Shown: piece after piece, positions 48,601-60,669 of the stretch | Layout of the letters: the number at the start of each line of letters is the position of its first letter | Position numbering within the stretch: the first letter of the stretch is position 1 | Source: Sipunculus nudus | Lineage: Eukaryota; Annelida; Sipuncula; Golfingiida; Sipunculidae | Assembly: GCA_026874595.1 (NCBI GenBank) | Contig: CM049306.1 | Coordinates: 32,123,019-32,187,018 of the forward strand | Length of the DNA stretch: 64,000 bases | Reading direction: 5' to 3' | Position numbers and translations under genes: made by a program | The notes under the pieces: model-generated | Database searches by the model: none | Told to the model about the DNA's origin: nothing | The model's input: the letters and a program-made list of their open reading frames with translations, nothing else

Positions 48601-51600
48601 CTGTGAGTACTCCTTTAGACTGCCCCCCTAACATTCTCTCTTCAGATAAGGTCCATGCCTTCTGTGAGATTGTCTTCATTTAATTTATATGCAGATAATA
48701 AATATTATTCCACAATAATAAAGAAATTAATGTATCCCAAAACATCATTGCATGGCACATGACAGCATCACTGACCCTTCGGATAAGTAAACATTACAGG
48801 GAAGCAAAACCTGGAGCTAAAAGAGCTTAACAAACTAAAAAAATAATAATAAATAAATAAATGGTTTTAGTCTAAAATGTAAAGATTCTTTAAAATTTTA
48901 TACACTGAGCTTTTCAGAATAGATATGAGTCAAAACAGAAACTGCTTATGGTTAAACTCAAGTTTCTTTGGGGGAAGTAGTTTGTTGAATCAAAGTTATT
49001 ATGTCTAAAAAATATTTGAAATCATAGTCACATGAAAGCTAAAAATGATAAAATCTTAACACGCCATGACATGAAAACCACATTTGTTTAGGAAATAATA
49101 TTTAAATGCATATTTCGGTCAGTTTTTTTTTGAGTCTTTGAAAGTAATTTTTATTGAAAATGTTAACTGTTCTGCAGATAATAGTGATTTGATCATTATT
49201 CTTTACATTTATAGATACCACGACAGATGACTGGTTAGAATTTCAATTCCACTCGGACATATCAAACGGATACCCAGGATTTTACGCCAGATATACGATA
49301 TACAAAGCAGATGAATATGAAGAAAAACCTGAGGAGACAAAAGGAAAAACAGGTCAGTAATTTCTCATTGATTGTCACCCATTCATTAAGCAGTTAAGTT
49401 TAATTACTTGACTGCATTTATCTATCGTGAATAAGCGTTATTAAGATAAAAGTTTGTTACGGTTTCCTTTTCTGCTTTATGTACCTGACAGAGTATCTGC
49501 ATGCATGTACTCAATTTCTGGCCCATAGGGTTTAGATTCATCATATAGATTATGTTATATATTTTTGAAAGTATCATATGATATTAATGTGAATGAAATA
49601 TATGAAGATATGCCAGCCGTCTTGTTATCTTTCACACAACAGACTTTTGATTTTTTTTATATTTGTTACTATTCATTCTTAAAAACAATTATATAAATAA
49701 CTAAAAACTGTTCTGGCTTCACTAATTTATCCTATCAGACCTATATATACAGTAAAACCTTGCAACTAGAAATACCAATGGGACATCGATAAAGTAGTCG
49801 TCTAAGCGAGGTCTTAAAGAGCAAAAGAGAATCAGAACCGTAAACAAGTGGTCGCTATTTTGAGGTGGCTAAATCGAGGTGGTTGATATGCGAGGTTTTA
49901 TTGTATCTGTTTTGTGATCTTGTTTGTTCAGGTAGTATTTCCCTGCAAGAGTAAGAGAGCTTAATGACAAATTATAAGAATATCATACTTAATATATCAG
50001 ATATCGGGGATGATGGAGTTCAAACATGTTTCAAGAATTTTCTTCAGTATGGATCTGTACATCTGTTATGTGACTGTGTCACCATTATGACCTGATTTTA
50101 TCATTTACATGCATCGTAGACTAAGGGAATCCTTCCGATAAAGTGACTTATATTCTCGTGTCTGCCTATTTATATGACACCAAAGGGACAAATACAACTG
50201 AATTTATGATAGTTAAGACATATAATTGATTGTATTTACATTATATATGTTTCATTTTAAATTTTCGCGATGCAAACCAGCTCCCCATTTACGACAAGGT
50301 CAGAAATATACCATTGCCACAACAGTGACGTCTTAATGGTTAACATAGTATAACGCATATAACCCTGGACACCTTACTATAACAGACCCCAGAGCTTATG
50401 TTATCTTTTGTGTCAATTTTTTATTTCGTAAAACAACATAAATATAGTTTGAACTTCTGAACACTTCTATAGCATATCGTTGGCACAACAGCGGCAGTGG
50501 TATTTAAAACACAAAGTTTCATCGGTTTTGCGAAACTTAGAGAAACAATAAATTTGCTACACCATTGAATGCTAAGACATATATTTGTATATTCATCCAT
50601 TAATCAACTGTGGGACATCCCAGTGTTTATATAGGTGTAAAGATGATTGCGGATTGAAGTATTGATTAGAACACTTCATGCACTCGACGGGGCACCTGCC
50701 GCACATAAGAAATTCCCTCACCACATTGGGTTAGAAATTCAATCAAACTCTTTTGAATGAATACATTAATTGTAAGATAATAAAAAAATATATTTGGGAA
50801 CTGTTTAATTCATATGCATATACAGAATGTGCACGATATATTTGGCAACACTCCTCGATAGTGAAAAACCATACGCTAAAACAATAAGTGTTTGGAAAAT
50901 GTTAGGAATTGTACAAACAAATCTCTTTTTTAAATAAGTCTCCCTTCCGACCCTTGGCTCGCTTCCCTGAGACACATTCTTAATTAAATGTAATTGAAAA
51001 TCCCGCTCCCCGACCGTTTTGTCAAGGAAACTAAAACTGTTATACGCTCCGTATGAAATATTAAGAACGGGCAAAGGTCTATGCAAAGTGACTGAAAGTG
51101 TAAAGCGAGATGACTATTAATACTTATATTCCAATGTAATATGTATATTTTCTGTTTTGCAGCGCCATGCAGGGACAAGGAATTCACATGTTTTGATCGG
51201 AAGTGCATATCAGAAAGACTAACGTGTAACGGTAAAAAAGACTGCGACGATGGCTCGGACGAAAACTATATGCACGCGCCGTGCCACGGCAAAAGTGAGT
51301 GGGATCTGTTGATAAGTCCCATAATTTTACAAAACACTTTTGTAAAAGTCCCGTACATTCCATTATAAAGAATGTTTAGCTTAAATTTAAATTTCTCTAA
51401 AAAGGTCCACTACACTAAATCATTAACACAACTATTCCTTCTTCCTATTGTCTTTCTGTATACGAAAATCATTGAAAGATAACATGAGTTATCCATGTAG
51501 CCCCATTTTGATGATACCAGATAATAATGATCGATCTGTGGTTTAAACAATATGTTAATTACATGGAGTTTGGTAAAAAACAGATTATTAACTGTAGGGG

Positions 51601-52320
51601 ATGTTGCAACCATATTCTATTATGAGGTGATATAAAAGCGGACCGAACTGTCTCGCTAGTGAAGCTTGCTTTTCTAGTGAAGCGTTGGTGCGCCGGACTT
51701 GTGCACCACCGTTATGGGTTCGAATCCCAGATCAGCCCAATGTTTTCCCCTGAGTAATTTGTCTTCGTAACAAAATGGGGGCTCGTCCGACGTGACGGCA
51801 ATCTTTGTGGCCGAGGGAATAAGCTCACACAAAGTGTGACTCCTGGGATAATTAGTCTTGTTCTGATAGCTGAACGCTCTTGGGGGGGGGGATGTTACGG
51901 GGTGACATAAAAGCGGATCAAACTGTCTCGCTAGTAAAGCCTGCTTTTCTAGCGAAGCGGTTGGTACCCGGACCTGTGCGCCACCGTTATAGATTAGTTT
52001 CCCGGATCGGCCCAGCGAATTCCCCTGAGCAATTAGTCTTCGAAACAATACAACTATAAGAGTTATGTGTACCTCCATTACTGGTTATTTCGCATATGAT
52101 TTGCTTATTTAACCGATGATTTTTTAGGTTTTGGTGACCAGACGATCGACGCCTGCAGCTTCGGTTACTATAATCGAGAGGAGACATGCGACATTGTAGT
52201 GGAGCGATGGTCCGCGGTCACTACAAGTCCACATGGCTATCCTTTCCGTGACCACACCGTGGGCGACACATTTTATGGTACGTGTCTCATGTATTCTGGT
52301 CTGTTGTAGGTTTACTCGTG

Positions 52321-52372
<52 letters not shown>

Positions 52373-54327
52373 GGTGTGTTTGTGTGTTATGAATCCAGTT
52401 GGCAGTGTCTTTTCCTGTGAGTAATAGTAGGAATATATATACATGTATATATCTGTCAGTCCGCATGGTCAGGCCTGCTTTGACCATACCGCGTTTTTGT
52501 TTCAATACATTTACATGTTGGTATTGGTATGTATGATAAAAATGTATTGACGGTGGCTCGTGTTATAGGACTCATCTATAATATATAATTATATCACGAT
52601 AATATCTCGTGCTCACACTACAATCATCTTCTGCTCATGCCATAATCTGGAACCTACGCCTCAGTCTGTCATGCAGGTGAAAGTCCTCGGTTGTGAAATA
52701 AATTCTGTTGTATGCAGTTCCCGCTATGTCGCGAGGTTTTACCAATTAAAAAAAAACTGTTCCTGATTCTTGTGTCTTAAGGGAATACATTATCAATTTT
52801 CGGGCAAGGTTGTCAAATTTCGGATATACCGAACATAAAAAAAAAACACATTTTTTCCTATTTCTTTGTCAACACACACAATATTAACTACATACTGTTC
52901 GTGATTTGCCCGTTCCATTTGCATGCACATAAACGGATCATAATCTGAACCAGTGTGGACAAGCATGCCTTAAAGAGGCATAAACATGAGCAATATTATG
53001 CCTATTCTTTTACACTAGCAGTTAGTCAGTTTTGCTTTGTACAAAAGTTTCCCAACAGAACCAACCCAGCACTCAGTCTCATTTCCTCGCATACGACTGT
53101 TTAACACCTTGTTATGGCTCTGCGTATTGGTAAACACAGTTCACGTGTATCTGTTTAGCATAACAAGGCCGCGTGTCCGATTAAAAGGGACAAAACGCGA
53201 TGTTTCAGCCAGCGGGAACATGTTTTATATTTTTTGGGCCAATTCAGTCAGGGCATCTCGAGACTGACACGTGTTGTGGCTCCGCGCTGCACACGGCCGT
53301 ACGCACTATGTTTATTGTTTTAACACTCGTTGAAAGGAGTAAGGAAACGTTTTCAAGGCAACATTTTGGCAGTTACAGATTTATTTTAATGGGAAGAAGC
53401 TATTTTTCGTGTTAACTCAACATGCTTAAAGGTGATTTGGCCCTTTAAGGATTTGAATATACTGCTTTGTGCTTCTATACTTATGGCCTGCGCATGAGAT
53501 ACTCATCGCATGAGCACGAAATATTGTCGCGTATATGTATAGGATACACTGGCAAAAGTATCATGATAAAAATAATTTTTCATGTAAATTACATGTGGAA
53601 TGTTAAACATTAACAGTTCTTGAAATTCTTTTATATTTACAGTTATTGAATAAACTTGCCTTAGTACTACATACATAATAATTAAAGAACGAGTATATGT
53701 CGTTAAATTTCTTGATTTGCTGACTATCTACATCATTACATGTTGCAAATACCTTAAAGACGCATTACAGGTGTTATATATTATTTAACATGGCCAGTCC
53801 GAAAGAAGGTGACGATATAGCACACATCATGGTATTCAACTCTATATACATTTCACTTTCAGACGCAATTGGCATGTTTGTTCGGGCGTCATTCAATAAC
53901 TCCTCCGAGCCATCCTTGCTTATGGCCGGTGCGCTATCCGTGGAATCGGAGCCAAAATGCTTGTCCTTCTGGTATTATATGGGCGGCCGGTCAGTGGGCA
54001 GACTCTCTGTCCACTGGAGGAGGCCAGGAACAAGCACGAACCCGGTATGGACGAGGGACGGCGGAATGCAACCTGGCTGGCTCCACGGGGAGGTGCTCCT
54101 GGAAGGCCACAGAGAAGCTGAGGTAACAAAGCAGGACAGGGTCAAGGTCGTTTAGAATAAGGCCAAGGTCATGGGAAGCTTGTCTGAAGAGTCCTATGTT
54201 TTTTTATGTAAAATATTCGGTTTTATATAAAGAGTATATAATTTCCTTGGGGTGAAAGCCGTGATTCTGTAATGTGCTTACTGCTAGATAAAGAATAGAC
54301 CCAAATAATACACACTGTGTCACTTAG

Positions 54328-54371
<44 letters not shown>

Positions 54372-57300
54372 CTGGTTTCAAATTGGTTACGATTATGGAT
54401 GGATTTGTTATAGCACAACCCTTGACATATTGTTTATTATGTGTACAATTATCTGGCTTAATATTTAGGGTGATATTCTGAAAGGTGTGCTGTTAAAAAT
54501 GCTGTTTGAAATATAGTTTTAATCTTAACAAGGCTTAAGCCAAGATAATACAGCTTTCAACATCGAATAAGATATACGTTACGAAATGTGTGTGTGTTAA
54601 GTACAGTATGGATAACCTGAAGCCTCTGTAGTTATTCCTCTGAAAATATCTCCATAGGAACTACCTTTCTTCTTTATCATACTAAATCTAGTCTTAGTAA
54701 CACCTGCAAGGTTGCCACGGTAGTGCAACAAGGAAGTATATATATATATATATATTATTTCAAAATGTCTATCAAATTATCTTTTTTGCACCTGCATATT
54801 CCCATGGTTAAACAGTCTAACGATAAAACTAAACCCTGTGAATATAGTAAAACCACACCTAACGACCCCCTCTCTTTAGCCACCATCTGAAATAAAGACA
54901 ACTTGTTTACAGTCCAGATTCTTTTTTGGTCTTTAGATAAGACCTTGCATAGACGACCACTTCACAAATGCGACCACACTATCGAGGTCCCGTTGGTGGT
55001 CGTAAAATTTCGAGATTTTACTTTATATATACATTTTTGCACATTTTTTGCATAGCTTCGATATAAAGTCAGTTAGATATTTATATGTTCGTTAAGAACG
55101 TAACATCGTTATGCTCTGATCTTTTTACAGCTTATATTTGAGGCGGTTCCTGGCTCCAATAGGAGAGCTGACATTGCACTTGATGACCTTTATGTGTACC
55201 CTGGTCCATGTGTTGGAGGTGCGTTGATAAAAGTCGTTGCTTTCTTAATTGTTTGTTGTTGTTTATTTTCGTCCAAAGGTGTACTGAAAACATCCTTTAT
55301 GTTTGTAGATTGATATAAATTTCTGTACACATTGTCATGAATTCGGCATCAGTGGCGTACCTTAGCCACCAACCGCCAGGGGCGGTCATCCAATTTGCAT
55401 CCCTCTAACAAACATTCCTGAACACACAAAATATGCATAAATGTAACGTCAAATGTTTTTGTTATAGACAACCAATTGACAACACGATCAAATCATTTAA
55501 TTTACTTAAAGGACATTTTTCACCTCACATTTAAGAATACTTTTCTTTTTGCTGATCTATATAAAAAAATCTCTCTGAATTCAAATAAGTATGTTCATTA
55601 CGAAATGCACAGAAAAGAATCATCCATACATGAAAATTGCATATAACATCACAGGATACAAGTGTAAAAAACTACCAACACTGCAAATACCCCCCCCCCC
55701 CCCGGCCCATCCACCCACCCCAATCGTTTACCAAAAAAAAAATCCCTATACATTTGGGCTTTTCGCTGAACCTGTCATGCTTTCTCTCCATATACACTAA
55801 TTAGCCAAAATGACAAAATAATTGTCGTATTGAGTGAACACAATATTTGACATATTAGTCATGTATGATATAATTGATTTCTGGTGCAACCTTGTTGACA
55901 ATGAACCTCCAAGTAATTCTACACCATATTGATTCTCATGTGCTAATTACAGCAATCGAAAACCCTGTTCCTGATCTTTCACCGGAACATCTTGCTAGAT
56001 TATTCTCAAACTTTCAAGTCATACATTAAAAAAGGGTGATATCCTATCCCTGTGGACTGTACGTTAACTACTCCATGATTTTCCTTTTTTGCTTTCTACG
56101 CATACTTCATTTAAAGCCGTTAATCATGTCGTACATATTAGTACATGGTATTGTCTAAGTTGTTATTTCATCTCATTGTCTATTCATGGACTCTGTATTC
56201 ATTTTTATTGTACATGCATGCAGTTGACATAGGACCCTTTGGAAAACAGTATTGAGCTGAAATTGGCTTTTTATGTACATTATGTTTATAATAAATAGAA
56301 AAATAAATAAAACAAAAATTTAAGCTTGATAGTAATTTAAGCTTGGTAGTAAAATCAATTTTAAACACATTTTGTTTCAGGTGACATTTCGTGCACATTC
56401 CAGTTGGGTATGTGTGGGTGGACGGTGGAACATGTTACAGGTGCCAAAAACTGGGAGAGAGTACACAGTCTGCGCCCGGTGCCTCACAATACAAAAGAAC
56501 AACGTAGGTTTATTCGTTCGCAGCACATAAAATGTTTGCGAAAAATGACAGTTTGGCTGTTCAGTAAAAGAGCACAAATCTATACATCGTAGTCAGCGTC
56601 AAAACAGCACGATGTACGTTACAATATAGTCTTTCACTGCATCTCAAATACGACGGGCCCCAAACCAATAACCTCATTAAAACGGAGAGGGAGACCCCTG
56701 GCGGATACTCTTAGTACTTTATAGTTCACCACATATGTATATTCGAAAACATACTGGCAAATGATATTGACATTCCAGATAATTATCATGCTGCCTTGAA
56801 CTTAAATCTGTGTATTGGGTTCACATGTTTATTCACAACACTGGTGTATTTTTAACATATTCATCACAAATTGCCTGTCATCTTTATCCAATAATTAAAA
56901 CACCTGTATTATAAACACTTGAACGTGGTCATTCCAGCTAATGAAGTAGTGGTCCTGTTCAATCAGAACTCCACGTTACCAAAGATAAGCCGCCTGGTCA
57001 GTCCTGTCGTCATCAGCGGCTCCACGAACAAGTGTTTCGTCTTCTACAGCTGGATGAACGCCTACAGCCGTAACGCCAAAGCCCGCCTCGACGTCAGGAT
57101 CAAAGATTACAACGGGGTGTTACAACAGCCTATCTGGACATCCGAAAACGCATTCGGGCGTCAAGCATTGGATTCAGTTACTATTGATGGCAATGCACAG
57201 AAACCCTTGCAGGTTAATACTTTTTTACTTAAGAGTCCGAAAGCATATATGACTAGATATCAAACTGGTGTTGTTCTTCATGGGTGACCTATGCAAAAGA

Positions 57301-58591
57301 GTCTCTTATAACAACTTGATTTTGTTTGCAGTATTATCCTCAGTTATGGCGGAAGTCTAAGATTACTAATAAAACATTTATCCTCATAATAATGAACTTG
57401 TGCAAACAACGTTAAAACCTAAAGCATACCATTTTATAAAAATTAAATAAAAAAAGTAGGATATAATATCCAACGAATGGCAGTATTGTTTGCGATCTTG
57501 AGGATACGTAATTGTATCTACATTATGGTACTAATAACTCAGTTTAGTACAAACATTAATTATCGCCTGTGTATAGACATTCAGCCAAACCGCCGCACGT
57601 ATATGTTTTCTTTTTAAGCATTTTCAACTCGTCCATATACCAAAAACATTGAGCTAACCTTAGAAAACCTGGAGGGATTCACTCTAGATTAACAGAAACA
57701 GACAATGATATAATTGACCGACTTGTGCGCTACTTGTGCTTAAAAATACTTATTGTTTAAGCGATCTGAATATCCAGAACTTTTTATCCGCTAGGTGGTG
57801 TTTGAGGGCAGGCTCCAGGGTGCAGCCATATCCATAGATAACGTGTTTCTGCAGGATGCACCGTGTTCTGATATCGGTAAGGTCTAAATTTTCACTAATC
57901 GTCAGTGTCACATGGCGGTGGTTTCTGGTCAAATCTGTATTGACTCTAGATTGACTCTAAAATTGTATTCAAATATATCATTATGTTTTTTAATAAAGGG
58001 GTTTCTTTTGTGAAGTTACTATTATTGCTGTATATATGAACATGGGCCTAGAGGCATAACATAGTCCCCGCCACATGTTAAACTGTAGGAAAGTGTGGCA
58101 TCAGTGATGGGGTGAGACAGCCGGACGGACGGAAAGACATTGACCATTATAGTAGTCCTCCCTCCTTCCCGCGGGGGACTGTAATGTTACAAATGAAACT
58201 TTAAATAGTAACCCAGTGGGCAAATCAAAATTAATTAAATATTGAATCAATATTTATCATCAATATTGAGTCAATATTGGAAAAGCGCTGTTTTTGAAAA
58301 TTGCTTCAACATTAAATCATCAGCATTCATTGAGAGATTATTGTCAAATCAATATTTATTCAATATTGACAACTTGTTGAAAAATTATAATATAATTGCT
58401 GGTGGAAAATCAACATTGATTCAATGTTGAAACCAAGTTGATCATCAACATTGAACCATCAATGTCAAATAATTATTGATTTAATGTTGGAAATGAGTTG
58501 AAATTTTTTTTCAACCTTAATTACAATCTGTTTTCAATATTGAAAAAAAATGTTGAGTGCAAACTGGGGAACACTTTCATTTTTATTAATG

Positions 58592-58639
<48 letters not shown>

Positions 58640-59540
58640 AATGCACCAAGGTGTTAACATATTTGTGTGTGCATATGCGTGTATACATGTCTATATACAT
58701 TAATATATGTCGTGGTGGCCCCATTAGAAGGTGGTCCAGTTTAAATCTAGGCCAGCCCAGATTAAATTTTTGATCTGGGCGGGTCCAGGTTACAATCCTG
58801 TGGTGAACTGACCAGCAAAGATCAGAATCCTAATCTACTACTGAGCTGGCTTGATAGCAAGTTATTTTGTTTAAAATTGAATCACAGAGGAATATACATA
58901 TTAACTTATACTGCAGCTTAATTATTTACACCATGTATGTTACAAGCAGGAAATGCCCTTTAAAAAAGGGAATTTTTTATTAATTACTAAAAATGTTCCA
59001 TTTAATTTTTCCATTTTTCTCGGAAAATATAATTTGTAAATAATTGTTCAAGAATAAGACATATTATCACAGTTAAGTTGAAATATTTGATTAAGTTAGG
59101 TTGGTGTCTCAGAACTTCTTGATATATTTTTCTAAACCAGTGATTATAAAGGTTGGTTTAGGTGTTGTGGGTGCTTGCATGCATGCTTGATTGGATAAAA
59201 CCAAAGAAGCACATTACAATTATCTTGTCTGGCCCAGTTTAAAATTAGTCCAGACCAGATGTCAAACCTGAAGTCTTCACCATACACATGCAGGATTTAA
59301 TCTGGACCAGCCAAGATCAAAATTTTAATCTGGGCTGGCCCTGTTTCCAACTTGTCTGGCCAAGATTAAAATTTTGATCTGGGTCGGTCAAGATCAGGAT
59401 TTTAATCTGGGCTGGTCCGATTTTCTAATCTGGGCCTCGAAATATGTCTACATAACATTGTAAATATATTTTCTCTCTCTCGTTCTCTCTCTCTCTGTCC
59501 TGTCTCTGTCTGTCTGTCTGTCTCTCTCTGTCTCTCTCTC

Positions 59541-59579
<39 letters not shown>

Positions 59580-59582
59580 GTT

Positions 59583-59639
<57 letters not shown>

Positions 59640-60627
59640 TGAGCTGGTATTGTGTATATAGCCTATAAAGGCCCTACATCTTACCTTGTGCACTGAATGC
59701 AGACAGATGGATTCTATGACACTTGGACACGACGTCCTGTGAAATTAATAGACCGTTGCAAAAGTATATTATGATTTCTTTTGTCCTTTACAGACCTGAT
59801 TGCATGCGTGCCTGGTCAGTTTAAATGTCTGGACGGCCAGTGTGTGTCCGAGAGCAAGGTGGCAGACGGCCGTAAGGACTGTGTGGACGGGTCAGATGAG
59901 ACGGATACTACAACTGTCACTTCTTCAAGTTAGTGTTATTGCCGCGGAGTAATAAAGGATTTACTGCACGGCCAACCCCAAAACATACGTGGTTCTTTTA
60001 GCGTTTACGTCTAACACGTGCTTCGCTGATTGACAGACCTCGGACTGTCTCTGGTTGATATCACGCTTCTCGTTGTCCATACGTGATCACTGATCATATC
60101 AATCTTGAGGAGCATTAATTTTTACCACAGTGTATCCAGTTATAAGCAACGCAAACACATACCCACGGATGCAAACATTTATTAGGAATAAGGACCCGTA
60201 TAAAGCATCGGTGACTACATACCGCGCCTTTTTATAATGAATGTTTTGTTTAATATTTTATGTCTGGTTCATTTAGCGGCTATACCAACGTGTCGTCCCG
60301 GCTTGTTCCAGTGCTTTGACGGACACTGCATTCCCGAGTATTACGTGTGTGATGGGTACCGCCACTGCTCTCAAAGCGAGGAGGAAGAAAACTGCAGTAA
60401 GGAATATAATATAAAAATAATGATTGTCCTTTAAAAAACCTATAAATGTAGTCATTTATATGCGCTCCCAGAGAAATGTATTTCTCTGTAAAAATTAACT
60501 GATTTATTTGATGTTGAAATATTCACTCGGAGATATTTCACTGGAACGATTCGATTTGTTATGAAGGTTAAATTAAGTCGATTTATGAGTATCAAGATTC
60601 CATACATTCCCAAGATGAGTGATATAA

Positions 60628-60669
<42 letters not shown>

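Larger units (their letters stand above)
43088..49214 (+). other. Intron 2, rich in mobile elements
   Basis: A 6.1-kb intron. It holds a solo LTR (43741-44624), a pogo-like MITE (46387-46570) and a long G run (about 48267-48287). Elsewhere it is AT-rich. No nested gene was recognised. Confidence 0.7.
57877..59793 (+). other. Intron 10 with several repeats
   Basis: 1.9 kb. Contains an ATTGATTCAATATTG-rich repeat (58212-58568), an (AT)n run (about 58592-58636), GATCTGGGC-rich palindromic minisatellite segments (58725-58800, 59225-59440) and a CT/AT microsatellite (59470-59635). Confidence 0.7.

Noticed and set aside
51675-51728. A functional tRNA gene
   Set aside because: The A and B boxes are good, but the anticodon stem does not pair and the block lies inside an LTR, so it is called tRNA-like only.
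55354-55400. hAT-like terminus CAGTGGCGTACC
   Set aside because: No inverted partner or target duplication found nearby.
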